In this document: positions 15,101 to 21,153 of the stretch, in pieces
Position numbering within the stretch: position 1 is the first letter of the stretch
Layout: each line of letters begins with the position of its first letter
Source: Chloroflexota bacterium
Lineage (GTDB): Bacteria > Chloroflexota > Anaerolineae > Anaerolineales > Anaerolineaceae
DNA length: 24,577 nucleotides
Direction: 5' to 3'
NCBI GenBank assembly: GCA_023406965.1
Contig: JAEXTI010000495.1
Coordinates: forward strand, 1 to 24,577
Made by a program: the position numbers and the translations under genes
Notes under the pieces: generated by a model
What the model was told of the DNA's origin: nothing
Databases searched by the model: none
Seen by the model: only the letters and a program-made list of their open reading frames with translations

Positions 15101-17333
15101 GAAGTTCGCCGAGATGGACGTAGAAAGCTGGCAGCGGGAGGTTTCGCGGCGGGCCGAGGGCCTGTACAACGTGATGCGCGCTATTCAAGGCGAGCCTTTC
15201 CTGGTGTGCGCCACCCGCATGGGTGGGCTGCACGGCTGCGGGCCGGATGGGGCAAGCGCGCCGCTGGGCGGGCTGGTGAGTGGGTTTGCCAAGGCACTGG
15301 CCTGGGAACGACCGGGAACGCTGGTTAAGGTGGTCGATTTTGACCCACAGACGCCCGATGGTGATGTGGCGGGGCTGCTGCTGCGTGAAACCTTGAATGA
15401 CCCCGGCGCGGTGGAAGTGGGCTGGGACGGAGATTTGCGCTTCACACTGGCGCTGGCGGAGCGGCCTGCTGACGAGGGGCATTTCGAACTGCCTAAAGGC
15501 AGCGTGTTTGTGGTCAGCGGCGGGTCGGGCGGGATTACCGGGCCGATTTTGGTCGACCTGGCTCGGGCAACGCGGGGAAAGTTCTACTTGCTCAGCCGCA
15601 CGCCCTTGCCGGAGCGAAATTCACCGGATTTCGTAAGCTTGAAAGCGGATAAGAACGCTTTCAAGAAGGAGTTGATGGCTCGTTTGATGCAGGAAGGCGG
15701 GAAACCGACCCCGGCGCAAGTGGATCAACGGGTGGCGGCATTGGAGCGCGCTTCGGCGACCCTGGATACGATCAGCGCTGTTGAGGCAGTCGGTGGAAAG
15801 GCGGTCTATCTGGTTTGTGACGTGACCGATGCCGCTTCGGTGACCGGAGCGATTGCCGAGATTGGCGAGGAGAGGGTGGACGTGTTCATCCATGCAGCCG
15901 GGTCGGAGCGCAGCCGCAAGCTGGACAATAAACCGGTGGAAGAATTCCGCCAGACGGTTGGCGTGAAGGCGGTGGGTTTCTTCCATGTATTCAAAGCGCT
16001 CGAGGCGTCGGGCAAACTGCCGCGAGCCGTGGTGATGTTCTCATCGGTGGCGGGGCGCTTTGGCAACACCGGGCAGACCGATTACAGCGCGGCTAATGAC
16101 CTGCTGGGCAAGCTGGCGCCGGCTCTGCCGAACGAGTATCCGCAGATCAAGGCATTAACGTTGGATTGGGGCGCATGGGCCGAAGTGGGGATGGCCAGCC
16201 GGGGCTTCATTCCAGAATTGATGAAACGAGCCGGGATTGAGATGTTGCAACCGGAAACAGCAGCGGGACTGGTGCGCCGCGAGTTGATTCGCGGGACGCA
16301 AGGCGGTGAAATCCTGTTGGCGGGCAGCCTAGGCTTGTTGGAAGGTAACCGGCATGCGGACGGCGGGCTGGACGTTGAAGCGGCCAACCGGGCCTTAACT
16401 TCAGGTGTGCCCATTCATACCATGTTCAGCCGGGTTGCGAGAGTGGATTTGCAAGCGGGCGTGCTGCTGGAAGCTGAGCTGGATCCGCGCGCGGAGCCGT
16501 TCTTGAAAGATCACGCCATGAACGGGATTCCGCTGCTGCCGGGCGTGATGGGCATCGAAGGGTTCTCTGTGGCGGCGCGGCATATTGCTTCGGTGTTGGC
16601 CTCGGAGCGGGGCAGCTTCCTGGTAACCGGCCTGGAGGACATCCAGTTTTTGGCCCCGTTCAAGTTTTACCGCGACCAGAAGCGGCAAATCACCTGGAAG
16701 GCACAGGGCGTGCGCGAGGCAAGCGGGCTGGTGGTGTATGTGACCCTCGAGTCGACCTCGGTTTCAAAGGTCAAGAAAGATGAAAAGCTGCTGCACTTCA
16801 GCGGGAAGGTGAATTTGTGCCCGGTGGGAGTGGGGCTGAGCGTGTCGAAGGTCAAGCCACCGCATTGGAACGGGGGGCGGACTATTTCGGCGGAAGATAT
16901 CTATAAGCTGTACTTCCATGGACCGGCCTTCCAGGTGCTGGAGGGGGTACAGATGGTGGATGGGCGAGTGTTGGGCAAACTACGGTCGAACCTGCCGCCC
17001 ATCATGACCGGAGAAAACTCGCCGATCACCCCGGTATTAATCGAGCTGTGCTTGCAGACCGCGGGTGTGTGGGAAATTGGACGCACAGGAGCGCTGGCTC
17101 TGCCGCAGTCGATCCGCCAGATCAAGTTATACGAGGCGGGCAAGAACGGCGCGCCGATTTTTGCCGAAGTCGCGCCGGTGGAGGGGAAAGATGGGCTGTC
17201 CTTCCGGGCGCGGGTGGTGGACGGGAACGGGCAGTTGTTCCTGGAGTTGGAAGATTACCGTACTTCGGCGCTGGATTATACGATGGAAGCGGCACTGATC
17301 AAGCCGCTTAAGGATGTGGTTGAGGGCGAATGA
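9132..17333 (+). CDS. Pfa-like type I polyketide/fatty-acid megasynthase, KS-AT-ACP-KS-ACP-ACP-KR-DH
   Basis: 2733 residues from ATG at 9132 (GGAGGA at 9120-9125); an upstream in-frame ATG at 9084 was rejected. Domains, with residues: KS1 1-470, triad C215 (DAACASS), H349 (EGHGTST), H389 (SNIGH); AT 600-930, S701 (GHSLGEY) and H806 (SHAFH, malonyl-type); ACP1 about 955-1030; KS2 1073-1587, with C1326 (NAACATTTH), H1474 (VSHETYT), H1514 (GYTGHAMG) and a helical insert before the active site; ACP2 and ACP3 centred on 1715 and 1833; KR about 1880-2410, with nucleotide loop SGGSGGITG from 2129, S2305 and Y2318; DH 2430-2720, H2461 (DHAMNGIPLLPG) and E2638 where Asp is usual. All three ACPs read LGIDTVKQ, with Thr at 987, 1715 and 1833 in place of the pantetheinylated Ser. 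The set resembles PfaA plus an added KS. Probably iterative and cytosolic, working with the adjacent PPTase and PfaD. Product unknown; no thioesterase. Confidence 0.92.
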   Translation: MHEQKPVAIVGIGAIMPDAHDAAAFWENIKSGRYSITDVPAERWRADLYYHPDPSVPEKTYSKIGGWVKGFQFEPFKWGIAIPPRVLGQMDEAQQWAIAACRQALQDYGQPQRSLDLSRTAVILGNALGGEKHYNTTLRIRVPEFAEALSAVPDFQKLSPAVQQALLAGLVENVRRTTPEINEDTMPGELSNVIAGRVANVFNLTGPNYVTDAACASSLAALQSAVEGLNAHNFDAVLTGGVDRGMGVEAFVKFAKIGALSADGSRPYADGANGFVMGEGAGIFLLKRLEDAERDGDKIYAVIRGIGSSSDGKGKGITAPNPNGQIQAVTRAWTSAGLSPATASMIEGHGTSTKVGDVVEVNSLNAIFGQFGLPAGSIALGSVKSNIGHLKSAAGAAGLFKAAMALHEKVLPPSANFERPNPNLDFTQLPLRVNTRLQEWEMKPGAVRRAGVSAFGFGGTNFHVVLEEYIPGMLAEQKAQFQPARLAKAAAPVPAIETQVAAAAQPYRGLLFLSADSVNELKQQLTSVLEQARQGQQPQNGVPSAEALGKAERLAIDYGDLDELMKRGERALKGLEADPGSNPWQALQAHSVFRGSGAPGKLAFMFPGQGSQYVNMLKDLCAAEPLVAETFAEADRVMEPILGRPLTSYIYVEGDEASLAEAEKALRNTEITQPALLTANVAILRLMGKFGFQPELVIGHSLGEYAALVAAGVLTFAEALQVVSARGREMKKVSVADNGCMAAVSAPIAQVEEILKSVKEYVVLANINSPVQSVIGGSTAGVEEALAAFQAAGLQATKIPVSHAFHTKIVAAASQPLRGVIAGMGVNAPRIKLVANVTGELYPTDREKILDILAAQVASPVQFIKGVDTLYREGARVFVECGPKRVMNALATDCLKEKQDVTILATNHPRKGAVVSFNEALCGLYAAGVGGNAQPVEVPALAPVRRAAVDGEKVKQYVLEVVSEKTGYPVEMLDMELDLEADLGIDTVKQAELFATIRTHYELPRREDLRLSDYNNLTKVVQFMCEALGQKEPVVVEPEVASVVVTAPQPVVAQSVVVQDAPKTAQAENDGRLPLTGSVVVTGAGLGLPGRSKHVFNDENIRDLLRGENRIEILPEDLRQRMIDKRVTRLVKSEAGAVMEVLDQADQAVKLGGQRGAFDLVEEFGVPAERVEAFDISTQLAIGAGIEALRDAGIPLVMAYRQTSKGTFLPERWKLPESLQDETGVIFGSAFPGLDEMAEETGRFGEHEKLAGQLNELRGVLALVPEGQNDLRAALETRVGELEAQLTALNYQFDRKFVFRVLAMGHSQFAEYIGARGPNTHVNAACATTTHALAVAEDWIRSGRCRRVIVVAGDDVTGGALANWIGTGMLASGAATVEGDVRMAVLPFDRRRNGMIMGMGGAALVVEAADAAAERGARPICEVLSTQIANSAFHGTRLDTQHVGEVMERLVRTAEERFGLDRNQMAAQTVFVSHETYTPARGGSASAEIRALRKVFGEQANRVVIANTKGYTGHAMGVGVEDVLAVKALENQQVPPIANIHDGFEPDPELGDLNLSLGGQYDVQYALRLGAGFGSQIALTLMRRVPGVGERINRPIYQRWLAEVCGYHAPELETVQRTLRVKHTGAPQQAPAKSKWQYGQGPTLWVSVETPTAVESAIEPAREAVALQVSAETTVAADSDAIKSYVLEVVSEKTGYPIEMLDMDLDLEADLGIDTVKQAELFATIRTHYDIPRREDLRLSDYNTLTKVVQFMREALGASQPVLVIETAEAVAVTVSEPVIDAPVLVEASQVPAEADSESIKAYVLEVVSEKTGYPVEMLDMELDLEADLGIDTVKQAELFATIRTHYDIPRREDLRLSDYNTLTKVVQFMGEALAAKQAEAQPVAEEIHAAVEAEAGQAIARRVLVPVLRPKLDLCVPTGVTLGESSRVVIVADRGKTANALARRLRGRKAQVLTVDSENPSQVLEKIAAFQTEGPLQGVYFLVGLDVEAKFAEMDVESWQREVSRRAEGLYNVMRAIQGEPFLVCATRMGGLHGCGPDGASAPLGGLVSGFAKALAWERPGTLVKVVDFDPQTPDGDVAGLLLRETLNDPGAVEVGWDGDLRFTLALAERPADEGHFELPKGSVFVVSGGSGGITGPILVDLARATRGKFYLLSRTPLPERNSPDFVSLKADKNAFKKELMARLMQEGGKPTPAQVDQRVAALERASATLDTISAVEAVGGKAVYLVCDVTDAASVTGAIAEIGEERVDVFIHAAGSERSRKLDNKPVEEFRQTVGVKAVGFFHVFKALEASGKLPRAVVMFSSVAGRFGNTGQTDYSAANDLLGKLAPALPNEYPQIKALTLDWGAWAEVGMASRGFIPELMKRAGIEMLQPETAAGLVRRELIRGTQGGEILLAGSLGLLEGNRHADGGLDVEAANRALTSGVPIHTMFSRVARVDLQAGVLLEAELDPRAEPFLKDHAMNGIPLLPGVMGIEGFSVAARHIASVLASERGSFLVTGLEDIQFLAPFKFYRDQKRQITWKAQGVREASGLVVYVTLESTSVSKVKKDEKLLHFSGKVNLCPVGVGLSVSKVKPPHWNGGRTISAEDIYKLYFHGPAFQVLEGVQMVDGRVLGKLRSNLPPIMTGENSPITPVLIELCLQTAGVWEIGRTGALALPQSIRQIKLYEAGKNGAPIFAEVAPVEGKDGLSFRARVVDGNGQLFLELEDYRTSALDYTMEAALIKPLKDVVEGE
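14163..14757 (+). repeat. Tandem duplicated ACP-coding units
   Basis: Two carrier-domain segments repeat with a period of 354 bases (Thr codons at 14274 and 14628). Their proteins differ at only about 7 of roughly 78 positions, and runs such as GACACGGTCAAGCAAGCC are identical in DNA. The first ACP (Thr codon at 12090) has nearly the same protein sequence. This points to duplication and homogenisation within the gene. Confidence 0.8.
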
Positions 17334-18100
17334 ATCAACTGCCTGTTCGCTGGTTATGTGAGGCGTTCGAGGCCGGGGAATTTTCTCCGGCCTTGCGCCC
17401 TCCCCCCCGGCAGGGCCGGGACTTTTGCGGCCCTCTGCCTGTGGCATGCTTCGCGATCCCGGAGGGAGAGGGGGCAGAAACAGAGGCAGAAACAGAGGCA
17501 GAAACAGAGGGTGGAATGGAGTATCTCTCGGACTACGAGCAGCAGATTCTGGCGGGGTTGCGGTTTGAGAAACGGCGGCGAGAGTGGTTGATGGGGCGCT
17601 GGACGGCCAAGAAGCTGCTTTCGGCGCTGTTGGGCTGCGCGCCAGGGGAATTGAGCATTGAGCCGGAAGCTGGCGGCGCGCCTGTGATCTGGCGAGCCGG
17701 GGAGCGCTTGCCGGGCTGCCTGACGATCAGCCACCGGGGGGAACGGGCGCTGGCTGCCTGGACGGATGCGAAGGGGCTGCGGATTGGAGCAGACCTTGAG
17801 AAGGCGGGTGAGAGCAATCCAACCTGGATGGCAGACTACCTGACCGATACGGAGTGGGAGTTGCGAAACGGGCAGGGGTCTCATTGGCCTTACCTGGTTT
17901 GGAGCGCAAAAGAGGCCGTGCTGAAAGCATTGCGCACGGGATTGCGTGTAGACACTAGAGAAATCGAGGTGTTTCCAGGAGAAGGTGCGTTGGATGGGTG
18001 GAGGCAATTGGATGTGCGCAGCCGGTTGGTGGAGGGGGATTTATGGGTTGGCTGGCGACAGGAAGGGGTGTATTTGCTGACATTGGCAATCATTGAGTAA
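17330..18100 (+). CDS. Sfp-type 4'-phosphopantetheinyl transferase (PfaE-like)
   Basis: 256 residues. The ATG overlaps the megasynthase stop in ATGA (17330-17333), implying translational coupling. These enzymes move phosphopantetheine from CoA to carrier domains. The Mg-binding motif IGADLEKAG holds D155 and E157, and WSAKEAVLKAL (W191, K194, E195, K199) is the family signature; LTISHRGERALAAW is the CoA-contacting segment. The core begins near residue 65 (YLSDYEQQILAGLRFEKRRREWL). Residues 35-62 are a low-complexity acidic stretch (EAETEAETEAETEG) coded by a 12-bp tandem repeat, which is unusual between the N-terminal strand and the core. An internal ATG at 17516 (M63) is an alternative start with a weak upstream GAGGG. 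Its tight coupling makes the three neighbouring ACPs its obvious substrates, although those carry Thr rather than Ser. Confidence 0.9.
   Translation: MNQLPVRWLCEAFEAGEFSPALRPPPRQGRDFCGPLPVACFAIPEGEGAETEAETEAETEGGMEYLSDYEQQILAGLRFEKRRREWLMGRWTAKKLLSALLGCAPGELSIEPEAGGAPVIWRAGERLPGCLTISHRGERALAAWTDAKGLRIGADLEKAGESNPTWMADYLTDTEWELRNGQGSHWPYLVWSAKEAVLKALRTGLRVDTREIEVFPGEGALDGWRQLDVRSRLVEGDLWVGWRQEGVYLLTLAIIE
17474..17509 (+). repeat. 12-bp tandem repeat, three perfect copies, inside the PPTase gene
   Basis: GCAGAAACAGAG occurs exactly three times in a row (17474-17485, 17486-17497, 17498-17509). The unit length keeps the reading frame and encodes AETE repeats, so copy number could vary by slippage without a frameshift. 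Confidence 0.9.
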
Positions 18101-18103
18101 AGA

Positions 18104-18136
18104 AGACCTGACAGGTTAACGAAACCTGTCAGGTCT
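18104..18136. repeat. Perfect inverted repeat after the PPTase gene
   Basis: AGACCTGACAGGTT (18104-18117) and its exact complement (18123-18136) flank a 5-base loop, three bases after the PPTase stop. It can form a 14-bp hairpin and so may end the megasynthase transcript, but no T-run follows. Its form, itself internally near-palindromic (ACCTGACAGGT), suggests a dispersed intergenic repeat family. Confidence 0.65.
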
Positions 18137-18212
18137 GGAAGTTGAGATCGATGAATCCCTGGCTTGGCGGGGCAGATAAACGGCGGGTTGAAACCCTGCC
18201 TCAGTACGCAGA

Positions 18213-18263
18213 AACCCCTGCGGGGTTGAGCCGGGAGATTATTGATCGGGCTTGTTTAAGCCC
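18213..18263 (-). terminator. Small hairpins downstream of the PfaD gene
   Basis: GGGCTT-GTTT-AAGCCC (18248-18263) lies 17 bases beyond the minus-strand stop, and AACCCC-TGC-GGGGTT (18213-18227) beyond that. Neither has a clear U-run, so termination is only plausible. The rest of 18137-18280 holds no credible gene. Confidence 0.35.
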
Positions 18264-18280
18264 ATGTGAGACTGTTGGTT

Positions 18281-19912
18281 TTAGACCAGGGGTTTATCGG
18301 GCTTGTAGGCCATTAATTCGGGGGGAAGTAGCAAGCCCAGGTTGGCCAATTGGCGCACACGGGTGAGGTAGGCGGCTCCGGTGAGCAGGTGTAAGGCTAC
18401 GTCGACGACGCCTCGATTCGCCGCTTCCGCAAGATAGGTACCGCGGACCCAATCGTTGAAGGCGCCCATGGATGGGCCGCACCAGATTTGGTAATCCATC
18501 TCGCGGCCCTTCTCGCCGATGTTGGACCAGCGCGAGGAGAGGCCCAGGTACCAGCGGAAGACGAGGGCCATTTTCTGGTGCGGGTCGGCGTTGCCGCGTT
18601 CCACCTGATGCGGGTCGCGCTCGGTGAAGAATTTGACCGTGTCGGCCCAGATTTCATCGAACGGGCGCTTAAACACGGTCGATTCCAGCTTTTCACGTTC
18701 GGCTAGCGGGATTTCTTCCCATGCGTTGTAGCGGGAATAGAGTTCATAGAGTTTTGCAGCCCGGGGGGCAAACATGCTGCCACGCTTGAGCACCTGTACC
18801 CGGACGCCCATCTCGAACATATCGGCGGCGGGGGCCATGCTGACATCGGCCATATCGGCTTTGGCGAGTAGCTCGCGGGTGTATTGGGACGCCCCGGCTT
18901 CGCGGCAGGATTGGTTGACCGATCCGGTGACTACGTAAGCGGCGCCCATTGCAAAGGCGGCCATCGCGGCTGAGGGGGTACCAATGCCGCCGCCGGCGCC
19001 CACGCGCACGGGAACGGCGTAATTGTGTTGAGCCTGGAAGGCGTCGCGTTGGGCCAGGATGGCGGGGATGAGGGTGACCAGAGGGCGGTTGTCGGTGTGG
19101 CCGCCCGAGTCGGCCTCAACGGTGATGTCATCCGCCATTGGTACGCGGCGGGCCAGTTCGGCTTGCAACGACGTGATCTTGCCTTGCTCGACCAGCTTGT
19201 TCAAAATGTCCTGTGGGGCGGGGCTTAAGAAGCGTTTGGCAACTTCCTTGCGGGAAACTTTCGCGATGATGTGATTATTAATGGTAACGCCGCCATCGGG
19301 AGACTGCGCGAGACCCGCGGCGCGATAGTACACCAGGCCAAAGGTCATATCCATGTAAGCGGAGGCCTCGATGACGGGCACGTTGTACTTCAAATACAAC
19401 TCGACGGCGCGCTGTTCCAGGGCGGGCTCAAACGGTGAATTGAGCAGGTTAAAGGCGTAGGGGCCATTGGGGAGGGCTTGCTGGATTTTCTGAATGGCCG
19501 ATTCGATGCGAGCCGGCAAGCAGCCACCTGCGCCGAAGGAGCCCATCAGCCCAGCTTTACCGAGAGCAATGACCATTTCTTCAGAGGCAATGGCGTTGGC
19601 CATGGCTCCAGCGTAGTAGGCATAACGGGTGCCGTAGGTGGTTTTAAAGGCTGGGTCGCCGAGACTCTCGGTTGGGAGGGCGGGGAGAAAACCTAACACA
19701 GCATTTTCTGAGGTGGCAGCGGGAGCGAGGCTGCCCTCTATGGCTAGACCAATGCCTGGGTCTCTGGCGATCACCCACAGCGGCTGATCCACGACCAGTA
19801 AATGATTAATGAGAGACGAAGTATCGAGAGCCAGTTGGTGTGCAGGGCCTAGCCAGGAAACGTCGGGCCAGGGGCGGGCGCTGCCCTGGGCCAGCTCGGT
19901 CAATGGAGTCAT
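18281..19912 (-). CDS. pfaD: PfaD-type enoyl reductase (FMN-dependent, nitronate monooxygenase-like fold)
   Basis: 543 residues from ATG at 19912, which has AAGGA eight bases upstream; an ATG at 19921 overlaps that site and is less likely. The family acts in trans on carrier-bound enoyl chains made by Pfa-type and some trans-acting polyketide synthases. Recognisable features: the N-terminal LWVIARDPGIGLAIEGSLA cap; the FMN TIM barrel with GLMGSFGAGGCLP, PYAFNLLNSPFEP, ADSGGHTDNRPLV and RVGAGGGIGTPSAAMAAFAM (about residue 305), VVTGSVNQSC; and the C-terminal PfaD-specific helical extension with FRWYLGLSSRWSN and GPSMGAFNDWVRGTYL. Length is normal. It converges on the PPTase gene instead of following it, so it is transcribed separately, perhaps together with the LysR-type regulator 131 bases upstream. 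It supplies the enoyl reduction missing from the megasynthase. Confidence 0.93.
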   Translation of the reverse strand: MTPLTELAQGSARPWPDVSWLGPAHQLALDTSSLINHLLVVDQPLWVIARDPGIGLAIEGSLAPAATSENAVLGFLPALPTESLGDPAFKTTYGTRYAYYAGAMANAIASEEMVIALGKAGLMGSFGAGGCLPARIESAIQKIQQALPNGPYAFNLLNSPFEPALEQRAVELYLKYNVPVIEASAYMDMTFGLVYYRAAGLAQSPDGGVTINNHIIAKVSRKEVAKRFLSPAPQDILNKLVEQGKITSLQAELARRVPMADDITVEADSGGHTDNRPLVTLIPAILAQRDAFQAQHNYAVPVRVGAGGGIGTPSAAMAAFAMGAAYVVTGSVNQSCREAGASQYTRELLAKADMADVSMAPAADMFEMGVRVQVLKRGSMFAPRAAKLYELYSRYNAWEEIPLAEREKLESTVFKRPFDEIWADTVKFFTERDPHQVERGNADPHQKMALVFRWYLGLSSRWSNIGEKGREMDYQIWCGPSMGAFNDWVRGTYLAEAANRGVVDVALHLLTGAAYLTRVRQLANLGLLLPPELMAYKPDKPLV

Positions 19913-20043
19913 TCTTGCCATCCTTGGGTTCGTTTTCAGGTAAAAATTCAGTTGAATGTGAACAGGACCCGAATGTGAGGTGTGTCTGGATGCTAATCAC
20001 CCGGCCATACCGACAATTCGATCACTTTCATCATCCTCTTAGC

Positions 20044-20988
20044 TTATAACCCAGGGTGGTGAAAATCGTTGCGAGAGAGGCGCTGAATGACCGGTTGGGC
20101 CTGGTTGATGAGGTAATCCCAAAAGGCAGATTGCAAGCGGCCTTCGGCGTAGCGACGATTCCGGCCGATGTAAATCTCCTGATGAATCTCGAGCCCTTGG
20201 ATTATTATCGGGACCGCCTGGGGACTGGGCATGCGCTCTACGACCATTTGGGAAACAAATCCGACGCCGATCCCTTCCTGGATGGCAATGGCGATGGCTT
20301 CGGAGTTTCCGAGGGATAGAATGATGCGCAAATCGTTGATGTTTTGCCCAGAACGGGCCAGGGCTGCCCGGACTGTGCGGTAGGTTCCGGCGGTTTCTTC
20401 GCGCATTATGAAGCGTTCGTTTTTGAGTTCCTCGATGCGAATATGGCCACGAGCGGCCCATTCGTGATTCTTGGGTACCAGGAGCGTGATGGGGTCATCG
20501 ATGAGCTTGCGAAATTCGATGTTCGGAGAGAACTCTTCAGGGTTGCTGGAAAGGGCGAACTTCACCTCGCCGCTTTCGAGCATTTGGAGAGCCTGGGCGC
20601 GGGTGGTGACGTTGCAGGCAGCATTCACGCGGGGATGGCGGCGCATGAAATCAGCTAATAATACCGGAAGAATATACTTCCCGGGAGTGGTGCTGCAGCC
20701 GATGACTAAATTGCCCTGCACATCGCCTTTGATCTGATCCATAATCTCATCAGTGCGTAAAGACACGGCCACCATCTGGCGGGCTAAAGGGAGGAGGGCG
20801 ATCCCGGCTTCAGTGAGAGAAAGCTGGCGGCCTTTTCGATCGAAAAGAGCTGTGCCAAAGTGCTGCTCGAGAGTCCGGATATGTTGGGTGACGCTGGGCT
20901 GGGACATGTGCAGCAGTTCAGCGGCTCTGGAAAAGTTGAGCGTTTCGGCGGCAGTGAGAAAAACATTGAGTTGATGAGAATCCAGCAT
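20044..20988 (-). CDS. LysR-type transcriptional regulator
   Basis: 314 residues from ATG at 20988, preceded by AAAGGA at a nine-base distance. Earlier in-frame starts up to 21114 would add 42 non-conserved residues and run through the promoter region, so I rejected them. The N-terminal winged helix-turn-helix is typical (LNVFLTAAETLNFSRAAELLHMSQPSVTQHIRTLEQHFGTALFDR), followed by the linker helix and two periplasmic-binding-protein-like effector subdomains (GNLVIGCSTTPGKYILP, then GNSEAIAIAIQEGIGVGFVS). Overall similarity is to the CysL/CbbR-like branch, but the effector is unknown. It is divergent from the cytochrome/rhodanese operon, the usual position of a LysR target, and upstream of pfaD on the same strand. 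A palindromic LysR-type site overlaps its own -10 box, so autoregulation is likely. Confidence 0.93.
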   Translation of the reverse strand: MLDSHQLNVFLTAAETLNFSRAAELLHMSQPSVTQHIRTLEQHFGTALFDRKGRQLSLTEAGIALLPLARQMVAVSLRTDEIMDQIKGDVQGNLVIGCSTTPGKYILPVLLADFMRRHPRVNAACNVTTRAQALQMLESGEVKFALSSNPEEFSPNIEFRKLIDDPITLLVPKNHEWAARGHIRIEELKNERFIMREETAGTYRTVRAALARSGQNINDLRIILSLGNSEAIAIAIQEGIGVGFVSQMVVERMPSPQAVPIIIQGLEIHQEIYIGRNRRYAEGRLQSAFWDYLINQAQPVIQRLSRNDFHHPGL

Positions 20989-21032
20989 GAGCAGGAATCC
21001 TTTATTCTTTTTTGGATGATATTTAGCCGATC

Positions 21033-21052
21033 TATAAGTTTCTCTTATTATA
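21033..21052. promoter_or_regulatory. LysR-type binding site overlapping the regulator's -10 box
   Basis: ATAAG-TTTCT-CTTAT (21034-21048) is a perfect 5+5 palindrome with the T-N11-A form typical of LysR-family sites. On the minus strand TATAAT occupies 21047-21052, a consensus -10 for the regulator, though its -35 is weak. A second ATAAG half-site lies 23 bases away at 21057-21061, towards the cytochrome operon. This is the layout of a recognition site plus an activation site. Confidence 0.6.
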
Positions 21053-21153
21053 GCGGATAAGTAAAAACTATATACTTTGTGACGAAAATCACTAGAGGAT
21101 ATCGGATTTCCCATTTATTATCAAAAGGTAGACTGTTAAAAGGAGGAGAAGCG

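Noticed and set aside
18142..18366. Small open frame (74 codons) in the convergent gap after the PPTase gene
   Set aside because: It overlaps the end of pfaD, includes hairpins, and lacks a ribosome-binding site or recognisable sequence.
20989..21114. Extended start of the LysR-type regulator at 21114
   Set aside because: The extra 42 residues precede the helix-turn-helix, match nothing in the family, and cover the likely promoter and operator; ATG 20988 has a good AAAGGA.
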